Below, one piece after another: positions 1 to 8,478 of a stretch of 8,478 nt of DNA; position 1 is the first letter of the stretch; every line of letters begins with the position of its first letter. The notes under the pieces were generated by a model, which ran no database searches, was not told the origin of the DNA, and was given only the letters and a program-made list of their open reading frames with translations. Both the position numbers and the translations under genes were made by a program. This stretch comes from Saprospirales bacterium (lineage in GTDB: Bacteria; Bacteroidota; Bacteroidia; Chitinophagales; Saprospiraceae), in contig DLXL01000353.1 of NCBI GenBank assembly GCA_003448025.1, forward strand, positions 1 to 8,478, read 5' to 3'.

Positions 1-33
1 CCCATACCCTCCATAACCCCATAAACCCATAAA
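1..33. repeat. Imperfect CCCATAAA octamer repeats before the PBP gene
   Basis: Two exact copies of CCCATAAA lie at 18-25 and 26-33. A related CCATAAC lies at 11-17 and a partial CCCATA at 1-6. The array ends 7 bases before the ATG at 41. Because the period is 8, the TAA triplets at 14, 22 and 30 fall in three different frames, so no upstream frame reads into the PBP gene. There is no Shine-Dalgarno-like sequence here, which is common in Bacteroidota. The array may be a simple replication-slippage repeat in the 5' leader; no function can be assigned. Confidence 0.5.
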
Positions 34-40
34 CATTCCA

Positions 41-2689
41 ATGTCCGAACCTCAGCGTTTGATCTCGCTTAAAGCAGCTTTACAACAAAAGCGTATGCCG
101 TTATACCGGAAGATGGTGCGCTGGGGATGGCGATTGTTTTTGGGTGGTATTGCATTGGCTGCATTGATTTTTCTGTTAATCAGTCTGATGGCCATCCCCT
201 CATTCCGGGAATTGGAAGATCCTTCCTCTGCGGTAGCCACCGATGTTTTGGGTAATAATAATGAGGTTTTAGGCAGATTTTTTGTGGAAAACCGGGTGCC
301 TGTTTCATACAGTGAGCTGAGTCCGCATCTGGTAAGTGCTTTGATCAGTACAGAGGATGAGCGTTTTCGTGAACATTGCGGCATTGACGGCCGCGCAGTG
401 ATGCGGGTGGTGGTGCGTACCGTTTTGCTGCAGGATCATAGTGCAGGCGGCGGTTCAACCATCACGCAGCAGTTAGCCAAAATGCTGTATTCCGACCGGG
501 ATTTTGAAGGGATGGGGAAGTTGGAAAAAATGGCCAAACTCATCTATATCAAACTTCGGGAATGGATTACGGCAGTCAAACTGGAACGGGCCTATACCAA
601 GGAGGAAATCATCTCCATGTATCTGAACCAGTTCAATTTTATCAATAATGCTTACGGAGTACATGCGGCGGCTGAGGTGTATTTCAACAAAAGCCAGAAA
701 GACTTGAATATTCAGGAGTCGGCTACGCTGATCGGGATGTTGAAAAACCCTTCTTATTACAATCCCAATCGTCACCCCGATAGAAGTATCAAGCGCCGTT
801 GGGTGGTGCTTTCCCAAATGCGTAAAAATGAAGTACTCACAGAAAATCAATACGACAGCCTCAAAGTGCTTCCGCTGGGCCTGCATTTTAAACAGGTAAC
901 CTTTACCGACGATAAAGCGCCATATCTGTGTGATTATCTGGAAAAAGTAGTGCGTGATTCCTTACTGGAGCTGCCTGAATGCAGGCGCAAGGATGGTTCC
1001 AAATACGATATCTACCGGGATGGTTTGAAAATTTACACCACCATTGACCCGGTATACCAACGTCATGCGGAAGCGGCCATGCAGGAGCAGATGAAAAAGT
1101 TGCAGGCTCGTTTTTTCCAGGTTTGGAAAGGGCGGGATCCCTGGACATTCCGTTCCGGCAATGCTACAGAGGAAGAAATACAAGGGCGAAAGGAATCACT
1201 ATGGAAACTGGTGCGCGAAGGCGAACGGTATGAAAAAATGTGGCCCAAGTTTATGGATCCTGTGGCGGAAAAAATCAAAAACAAATACAATTTTGACCTG
1301 AGAGCCGCAGATATAGAACGCATGTTGGCAGAAGAGAAAAAGGAAGGCTCGATTGCCAAAATGTTGCTGGAAGGGTTTGTAACCAGTGCACAAATGAGCG
1401 CCTACCGCCGCATTATGGCCGGCAAGGAATGGCCTGATGCCAAAGCTCAGTATAAAGCCCTGAATGCGGCAGTGCGCAAACAATACAGTCAGCCGGTGAA
1501 AATGAAAATATTCACCTGGAATAATGCGCGCATGGAAAAAGACACAGTGATGTCGCCCATGGACAGCTTGCGGTACCACCGAATGTTTCTGCAAACCGGT
1601 ATGCTGGCGGTAGATCCTACCACCTCCGAGGTCAAAGCCTGGGTTGGAGGAGTGAACTTCAAATATTTTCAGTACGATCATATCATGACCCGGCGTCAGG
1701 TGGGTTCTACGTTCAAACCTTTTATATATGCTACAGCCATTGCCCAACAAGGCATTAGCCCCTGTTTTGAGGTGTACGACAATCCGGTAACCATTCCCGG
1801 CAAGTTCATGAACTTCAAACACCTGGCAGATTGGACGCCGAAAAACTCTACCGGAACCTATTCCGGCGCCCGGTTGAACCTGAAAGAAGGATTAAAAAAC
1901 TCGGTAAATACGGTTAGCGCCTATTTGATGAAACAATTGGGCGACACAGAGCCAGTTCGCGGCCTGTGCGAAAAACTGGGTATTGATTCTGCCCGTCAGG
2001 TGAGCGGCAGATATCTGATTCCTCCCGGTTCGCCTTCTATTTGTTTGGGGGCTGCAGATTTGACGCCATTTGAAATGACCGGGGCTTATGCAGCTTTTGC
2101 CAATAAAGGCATGTATGGTGTGCCCTTTGTGATCAAGCGCATTGAAGATAAAAACGGCCGGGTGCTATATCGTTCTGTTCCGGAAGAACATGCGGCATTG
2201 GCGGCCAACGCAACCTGGGTTATGTTGGATATGTTGCAGTACAACGTGAAGGGAGCGCCAGGTATTAATACGCTAAAAAGTCAGGTGGGCGGCAAAACCG
2301 GTACCACCAATAATTACACCGACGGCTGGTTTATGGGGGTAACGCCACGGCTGGTGGTGGGCACCTGGGTAGGTGGTGAAGACCGCTGGATCCGCTTTTT
2401 GAGTCTTTCAGACGGGCAGGGCGCCCGCATGGCGAGACCCATTTTTGCCAATTTTATTGGCAGGTTGGAAAAGGATGCCAGTTCCGGATACGATTTTAAT
2501 GCCCGTTTTGTGCGACCGCCGGGCGAACTGGGCATAGAAACCAATTGTGCCGCTTACGAAAGCGGGCTTGGCCCTGCCGGGGATGAAGAAGAGTTTTCGC
2601 CGGATATTTTCAACGATGAGCTGGATGAAAGTACAGGCAAGCCTAAAAAGCCTGACGATAGTTTCGGGGATGAGCTGGAAGGCGGGTAA
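41..2689 (+). CDS. mrcA: Class A penicillin-binding protein 1A (bifunctional transglycosylase/transpeptidase)
   Basis: This enzyme polymerises lipid II into glycan strands and cross-links the peptides, acting on the periplasmic face of the inner membrane. The 882-residue protein has a basic cytoplasmic N-terminus, one membrane anchor at about 31-52, a GT51 transglycosylase domain at about 68-250 and a transpeptidase domain resuming at about 515-805. GT51 motifs are intact: the EDERF block with catalytic Glu105, GGSTITQQ (137-144), the second Glu at 174 in REW, and YLNQFNF/NNAYGV (194-207). Transpeptidase motifs are also intact: SxxK at Ser556-Lys559, SVN at 621-623 and KTGTT at 752-756. A charged, probably helical segment (about 345-515) interrupts the start of the transpeptidase fold, where other PBP1A proteins carry an OB-like domain. 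The tail (847-882) is very acidic. The ATG at 41 keeps the anchor and basic leader; Met19 is a weaker alternative start. The symbol denotes the family; orthology to E. coli mrcA is not shown. The gene converges on the next one. Confidence 0.95.
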   Translation: MSEPQRLISLKAALQQKRMPLYRKMVRWGWRLFLGGIALAALIFLLISLMAIPSFRELEDPSSAVATDVLGNNNEVLGRFFVENRVPVSYSELSPHLVSALISTEDERFREHCGIDGRAVMRVVVRTVLLQDHSAGGGSTITQQLAKMLYSDRDFEGMGKLEKMAKLIYIKLREWITAVKLERAYTKEEIISMYLNQFNFINNAYGVHAAAEVYFNKSQKDLNIQESATLIGMLKNPSYYNPNRHPDRSIKRRWVVLSQMRKNEVLTENQYDSLKVLPLGLHFKQVTFTDDKAPYLCDYLEKVVRDSLLELPECRRKDGSKYDIYRDGLKIYTTIDPVYQRHAEAAMQEQMKKLQARFFQVWKGRDPWTFRSGNATEEEIQGRKESLWKLVREGERYEKMWPKFMDPVAEKIKNKYNFDLRAADIERMLAEEKKEGSIAKMLLEGFVTSAQMSAYRRIMAGKEWPDAKAQYKALNAAVRKQYSQPVKMKIFTWNNARMEKDTVMSPMDSLRYHRMFLQTGMLAVDPTTSEVKAWVGGVNFKYFQYDHIMTRRQVGSTFKPFIYATAIAQQGISPCFEVYDNPVTIPGKFMNFKHLADWTPKNSTGTYSGARLNLKEGLKNSVNTVSAYLMKQLGDTEPVRGLCEKLGIDSARQVSGRYLIPPGSPSICLGAADLTPFEMTGAYAAFANKGMYGVPFVIKRIEDKNGRVLYRSVPEEHAALAANATWVMLDMLQYNVKGAPGINTLKSQVGGKTGTTNNYTDGWFMGVTPRLVVGTWVGGEDRWIRFLSLSDGQGARMARPIFANFIGRLEKDASSGYDFNARFVRPPGELGIETNCAAYESGLGPAGDEEEFSPDIFNDELDESTGKPKKPDDSFGDELEGG

Positions 2690-3040
2690 TTTTTTATTTG
2701 ATTATCCTGATGTTGTATTGTAGGCATTAATTTTCGATTTCCGAATTTCGATTTCCGATTTCCGATTTTCGAATAGATTTAAGATTTGGGATTGGCAATT
2801 TTCAATAACGATCACATAAGCAGGTTGCATATAAATCTGAAATTGAAAATCTATTCGAAAATCGGAAATCAAAACAAATCGGAAATCGGAAATCACTACC
2901 CTATACATCATGCGGATAGTCAGTAAAGTTAATTCAAGCTACATGCGCTTAACCGCATTGTACCTGCGAAAGTAAAAGACTTGGTTATCCCTGTTCCCAT
3001 TTTAAGTGTTTTTTTTGATTAATGATTGTACGAATAAGCC
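2690..3040. other. Convergent intergenic region with no gene
   Basis: These 351 bp separate the stop codons of two convergent genes. The left half is AT-rich and carries the heptamer inverted repeat (2731-2893). The right half (2897-3040) has no open frame of note and no clear hairpin followed by a T tract for either gene. It holds a T run at 3009-3016, a weak six-base inverted pair ATGCGG/CCGCAT (2910-2915 and 2953-2958), and on the minus strand a TACTTTCG box (2967-2974) that resembles the Bacteroidota -7 element. A 69-codon minus-strand frame across the left half is only a translation of the repeat. Confidence 0.7.
2731..2893. repeat. TTTCCGA-type heptamer array arranged as a large inverted repeat
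   Basis: Six head-to-tail heptamers fill 2731-2772, in the order TTTTCGA, TTTCCGA, ATTTCGA, TTTCCGA, TTTCCGA, TTTTCGA. The same motif in reverse complement (TCGGAAA/TCGAAAA) occurs at 2855-2868 and again at 2879-2892. Positions 2757-2780 and 2847-2870 are perfect 24-base reverse complements around a 66-base spacer, so either strand's RNA could form a long hairpin. It starts about 40 bases after the PBP stop codon. Similar AT-rich iterated intergenic motifs occur in some Bacteroidota genomes. Possible roles are a transcription barrier between convergent genes, mRNA 3'-end protection, or a selfish dispersed repeat. There is no T tract directly after the stem, so it is not a classic intrinsic terminator. 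Confidence 0.85.
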
Positions 3041-5251
<2,211 letters not shown>

Positions 5252-5268
5252 CTTACACTGTTTTGAAA

Positions 5269-5276
5269 CAAAGGTA
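5269..5276 (-). promoter_or_regulatory. Putative Bacteroidota -7 promoter box of the FG-GAP gene
   Basis: Read on the minus strand this is TACCTTTG, an exact match to the TAnnTTTG element recognised by the Bacteroidota primary sigma factor. It ends 17 bases before the ATG at 5251, which would give a short leader of roughly ten bases. The -33 region (about 5295-5300, TTATAT on the minus strand) has no clean TTG, so only half of the consensus is present. Its position between the upstream gene's terminator and this start codon supports the call. Confidence 0.55.
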
Positions 5277-5302
5277 AAGGAAACGGTATGTAGAATATAA
5301 AG

Positions 5303-5341
5303 AAAAAGCCCGGTTCCTGTAACAGGCGCCGGGCTTTTTTT
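5303..5341 (-). terminator. Rho-independent terminator of secDF (potentially bidirectional)
   Basis: AAAAAGCCCGG (5303-5313) is the perfect reverse complement of CCGGGCTTTTT (5329-5339). An inner CCTG/CAGG stem (5316-5319 and 5323-5326) closes a three-base loop, with a small 2x2 internal loop between the two helices. On the minus strand the hairpin ends in a U run about 50 bases after the secDF stop codon. The plus strand also has a run of seven T (5335-5341), so it could stop transcripts in either direction. It separates secDF from the downstream FG-GAP gene. Confidence 0.9.
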
Positions 5342-5360
5342 ATGGATAAAAAGAAAAAAC

Positions 5361-8300
5361 TTACGCTTTTTCCTTTTTTGCTTTAACAGGATGTGCAGTC
5401 TCGGCTGTAACGGCTTTCCCGCTGATCACCTCTCCTTTGGTAAAGTCTACTACCAATGCAGAAGCCACGAAAATAGAAGAGTAGGTGCCGAAAAATACGC
5501 CTACCAACATACCAAATGCGAAGCCGCGTATTGCGCCACCACCAAAAAGGAATAGCAGCAATACCACTACGAAAATGGTGCCTGAAGTAATCAGGGTACG
5601 GCTTAAAGTAGTGTTGATAGCCAGATTAAATACATCTTCTTTCCTCTGCCCTGCATAGGTGCTAAGGAATTCACGGATACGGTCGTATACAATTACAGTA
5701 TCATTCACCGAGAAACCGATAACCGTCAGGATACATGCGATGATGGCTTGATCTATCTCCAGAGAGAATGGTACCAGGCCATGCAATAAGGTGAAGAAAG
5801 TAAGCATGATCAATGCATCGTGCGCCAGTGATAATACCGCGCCCAGAGAGAACTGCCAGCGACGGAAACGAATCAACAGGAACAGGAAGATCAAACTTAA
5901 TGCCCAGAATGCTGCCTTGAAAGAGGAGTTGCGGATATCATCGGCTACCGTAGCGCTCACCTGGCTGGAAGAAACAATATGGGTGCCGGAGCTGTTGGTT
6001 TTCTTGAATGATTCCAGATCCGCCGTATAGCCTGCAGCAACAACGCCCTCATGAAGCTTTGCACTTACACGATCCATTACATCAGCGCCTTGTTCGTCAA
6101 TGAGATAAGACGTGGTAATGTTGTAGGTATTGGCCGTATTAACAGCTTTGATTACCGGGTTGCCGCCAAATGCGGTAGTGAGTGGCGCACGCAGGGCTTC
6201 AATTTCAACAGGCTTGTCAAATGCCACATTGAAGGAGTAACCACCCTTGAAGTCTACACCCAATTCGAACCCGCGCATAAAGAAGGATGCTACGCCAATG
6301 GCGATCAGGGCGAAAGAGAAGGCGTAGGCATATTTACGCTTGCCAATCCAATCGTAGTTAATGCCTACCAGCCAGTTTTCTGACCAGGCGCGGCTGTAAT
6401 TAATGTCGCGGCCTTTTTCGATCCACCACTCTGTGATAAAGCGACCTACTAATACCGCTGTGAACATTGAGCAGATGATACCGATCAACAGTACCGTTCC
6501 GAAACCTTTGATAGGGCCCAATCCGAAGTAAATCAATACAAACGCAGTCAGAATCATGGTCGCGTTTGCATCAATAATAGCGGTCAAAGCACGAGTAAAA
6601 CCAGTGCTTATGGCTTTTGCCATCCCAAGTCCGTTGCGTAATTCTTCACGAATACGTTCGTAGATAATTACGTTGGCATCCACCGCAGCAGCCAAAGTCA
6701 ATACGATACCGGCAATACCAGGCAGGGTCAAAACCGTACCCATGGAGGCCAGCGTACCCAGGATGAAGAAGATGTTTGCAATCAGTGCAACCACACTCAC
6801 CCAGCCACCTTTGTTATAGTAGGCTACCATGAAGAAGCAGAGGAACAAAACGCTCAATGCCATGGTAATCAACGATTTGTTGATATTGTCAGCACCGAGA
6901 GATGGGCCAACCTGACTTTCCTGTACAATTTTGGTGCCTGCCGGAAGCTTACCAACCTGAAGGATTTGCGCAAGGTCTTGTGCTTCTTCCAGGCTGAAAC
7001 CGCCGGTAATGGAAGTGCTACCACCCGTAATCGGGTTGATTACACGTGGGGCGCTTACCACCTCATCGTCGAGCAGAATAGCTACCTCTCGGTTGCCGGC
7101 ATTAGCGGCTCTGGTCGTCATATCGGCCCAGATTTTGGCGCCGTCATTATTCATTTGAAGGCTCACCTGGATTTCTCCGGTAGTTGGATCAGGGTCAGCC
7201 CGTGCAAGGGTTACTACAGAGCCATCAAGAGGTGCTTTGTCAGAACCAGGACGTTTCTTAACAGCATATAACTCAAATTTGCCGTTGAGGCTTTCCGTTG
7301 TGCCTTGTGCGTCGTCTACTGGCTTGCGGCTCCAGCGGAATGCCAGATCAGCAGGGAATTTGGCGGCAACTTCCGGACGGGTCAGATAATCCATCACGGT
7401 TGCCATTTTGTTTTTATCAACCCATGCCAACACAGAGCCACCCTGACCGTTCAGGCTCATTTTTGAGATCAATGGACCAGCTACAGAGTCGGTATTCAGA
7501 CGATCCGTGATAACCGGAATTTTTTCCTTCGTTGAGTCTGGTTTGCCATCGGCGCCCACAGGGAATTGATAGGTGGTATCTTTTTCAACAACCTGACCAC
7601 TGGCCGCAGCAGCATTGACCTTCAGCAGATCATCTGCCTGGGTAAAGCCCTGAATCAGGCCTTCGTCCTGAATGCGGTAGGTTTCCCAGAATTCCAGTTT
7701 GGCCTGGCCGGTAAGCATGGCACGTGCGCGAGCCGGATTGTCGATGCCAGGAAGTTCTACCTGGATCAGGTCGCGGGCAGCGTCGAGGCTTACGTTTGGC
7801 TGAACCACACCCAGTTTGTCAATACGCTGCTTAAGGCGCTTGTAGGTTTCATCAACGGTGCCGTTAGCCATCGTACGGATGGTATTGATGGCATCTGCAT
7901 CAGGAGCGTCGAATTTGATGGTGCTGGCTTCGTTACGGGCAAAAATAGATGCCAGTGTGCGGCCTTCACCTAATTCTTTCCATGCCTGGGCGAATAGGGT
8001 AATATAATCGCCCTGCTGGGTTTTTTGCAGCTCCGCAGCACGATCCAGCGCTTTCGTAAAGTTCGGATCAGAACTGTTACCGGAAAGGCTGACCAAAAAG
8101 TCGCGCAGATCCACCTGTAACAATACGCTCATGCCGCCTTTCAGGTCAAGACCCATAGCCAGCTGACTCTTCTTCAAGTCGGCGTAAGTGAATTTTTTAA
8201 TAAGCGGAATCTCGAAAACAGTTTCCGTCGACAAAGAGTCCAGATATTCAGCATAGCAACCTTGCCAGCCAAGTTTAGGATTACTGCCGGAACAATTGTC

Positions 8301-8417
8301 CGCGTAAGCTCGTGCATCGGATTCGATGTTGTTGGTCGGAATGACGAGCAGATACTGGTACAAGCACACGATCGTGAGTGCAATCAAGAAGAAACGTACA
8401 ACGCCTTTGCTTTGCAT
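5361..8417 (-). CDS. secDF: Fused protein translocase subunit SecDF
   Basis: SecDF associates with SecYEG in the inner membrane and uses the proton gradient to pull preproteins into the periplasm. This 1018-residue chain joins SecD and SecF, the usual form in Bacteroidota. The SecD half has TM1 at about 8-27, the MGLDLKGG motif (88-95), a large periplasmic P1 region to about 505 (KLGV, ELPGID, and a GGFSLEEAQDLA segment), then five membrane segments at about 513-662 with Asp580 in AAAVDANVIIYERIREE. The SecF half has its first membrane segment at about 695-715, LGVDFKGG (719-726), a smaller periplasmic domain, and five segments at about 832-990 with Asp906 in GFSVNDTVIVYDRIRE. Asp580 and Asp906 match the conserved proton-path aspartates of the family. 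Twelve membrane segments in total, as expected, and a lysine-rich tail. Cys42 and Cys54 lie just outside TM1. The ATG at 8417 is the only start retaining TM1; a GAGG sits one base before it, too close for a normal Shine-Dalgarno. Confidence 0.97.
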   Translation of the reverse strand: MQSKGVVRFFLIALTIVCLYQYLLVIPTNNIESDARAYADNCSGSNPKLGWQGCYAEYLDSLSTETVFEIPLIKKFTYADLKKSQLAMGLDLKGGMSVLLQVDLRDFLVSLSGNSSDPNFTKALDRAAELQKTQQGDYITLFAQAWKELGEGRTLASIFARNEASTIKFDAPDADAINTIRTMANGTVDETYKRLKQRIDKLGVVQPNVSLDAARDLIQVELPGIDNPARARAMLTGQAKLEFWETYRIQDEGLIQGFTQADDLLKVNAAAASGQVVEKDTTYQFPVGADGKPDSTKEKIPVITDRLNTDSVAGPLISKMSLNGQGGSVLAWVDKNKMATVMDYLTRPEVAAKFPADLAFRWSRKPVDDAQGTTESLNGKFELYAVKKRPGSDKAPLDGSVVTLARADPDPTTGEIQVSLQMNNDGAKIWADMTTRAANAGNREVAILLDDEVVSAPRVINPITGGSTSITGGFSLEEAQDLAQILQVGKLPAGTKIVQESQVGPSLGADNINKSLITMALSVLFLCFFMVAYYNKGGWVSVVALIANIFFILGTLASMGTVLTLPGIAGIVLTLAAAVDANVIIYERIREELRNGLGMAKAISTGFTRALTAIIDANATMILTAFVLIYFGLGPIKGFGTVLLIGIICSMFTAVLVGRFITEWWIEKGRDINYSRAWSENWLVGINYDWIGKRKYAYAFSFALIAIGVASFFMRGFELGVDFKGGYSFNVAFDKPVEIEALRAPLTTAFGGNPVIKAVNTANTYNITTSYLIDEQGADVMDRVSAKLHEGVVAAGYTADLESFKKTNSSGTHIVSSSQVSATVADDIRNSSFKAAFWALSLIFLFLLIRFRRWQFSLGAVLSLAHDALIMLTFFTLLHGLVPFSLEIDQAIIACILTVIGFSVNDTVIVYDRIREFLSTYAGQRKEDVFNLAINTTLSRTLITSGTIFVVVLLLFLFGGGAIRGFAFGMLVGVFFGTYSSIFVASALVVDFTKGEVISGKAVTAETAHPVKAKKEKA

Positions 8418-8478
8418 ACCTCGTTGAAAATAAGTGAGTTATTGAGTGAGCGGGTATTTCAGATTTGGGTTACCTTCC
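8418..8478 (-). promoter_or_regulatory. secDF leader; no confident promoter
   Basis: These are the 61 bases upstream of secDF up to the window edge. No exact TAnnTTTG box is seen; the nearest is TATTTTCA on the minus strand (8425-8432), two mismatches in the fixed positions and very close to the start. Two AGTGAG copies lie 12 bases apart (8433-8438 and 8445-8450). The promoter may lie outside the window, or secDF may be read from an upstream gene. Confidence 0.25.

Noticed and set aside
1199..1822. 207-codon minus-strand frame opposite the PBP gene
   Set aside because: It is antisense to the PBP insert and transpeptidase region; His/Phe-rich composition is typical of a shadow frame.
2702..2911. 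69-codon minus-strand frame in the convergent gap
   Set aside because: Its repeated SDFR/RKSEI-like peptide is just the heptamer array read in frame; there is no domain and no start context.
2910..2958. ATGCGG/CCGCAT inverted pair as a terminator for the FG-GAP gene
   Set aside because: The stem is six bases with a 37-base loop and no T run follows on the minus strand.
7566..7973. 135-codon plus-strand frame opposite secDF
   Set aside because: It is antisense to the well-conserved SecD periplasmic region, with no domain or start signal.
8418..8424. GAGG just before the secDF start as a ribosome binding site
   Set aside because: The spacing to ATG is only one base, too short for Shine-Dalgarno pairing; Bacteroidota genes usually lack such sites.

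Overview
This is an ordinary chromosomal stretch of a Bacteroidota bacterium. The signs are a single-chain SecD-SecF fusion, a class A penicillin-binding protein with a long helical insert, no convincing Shine-Dalgarno sites in front of the genes, a TAnnTTTG-type promoter box, and an intergenic array of TTTCCGA-like heptamers. I cannot place it below phylum from sequence alone; a Saprospiria- or Chitinophagia-like organism is a guess.

Layout. Positions 41-2689 (+) encode a complete bifunctional peptidoglycan synthase (PBP1A type), preceded by a small period-8 repeat that puts a stop codon in all three frames. Positions 2690-3040 form a 351-bp gap between convergent genes, dominated by a heptamer array arranged as a large inverted repeat. 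Positions 3041-5251 (-) encode a secreted, probably lipid-anchored protein with an N-terminal TPR-like part, seven calcium-loop FG-GAP/VCBS repeats and a C-terminal ASPIC/UnbV domain. Positions 5252-5360 hold a promoter-like box for that gene and a strong hairpin terminator for the next gene upstream. Positions 5361-8417 (-) encode the complete SecDF protein, and 8418-8478 is its leader.

How the genes relate. All three act at or beyond the inner membrane: SecDF helps pull proteins through SecYEG, the PBP builds the wall, and the FG-GAP protein is an export client. There is no sign that they form one pathway. SecDF and the FG-GAP gene share a strand but are separated by a terminator and a promoter-like box, so they are probably independent transcription units. 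The PBP gene is transcribed toward them.

I found no mobile element, CRISPR array, tRNA, rRNA or evident new multigene system. The least explained part is the heptamer inverted repeat at 2731-2893. The next is the architecture of the FG-GAP protein, whose molecular role is unknown.
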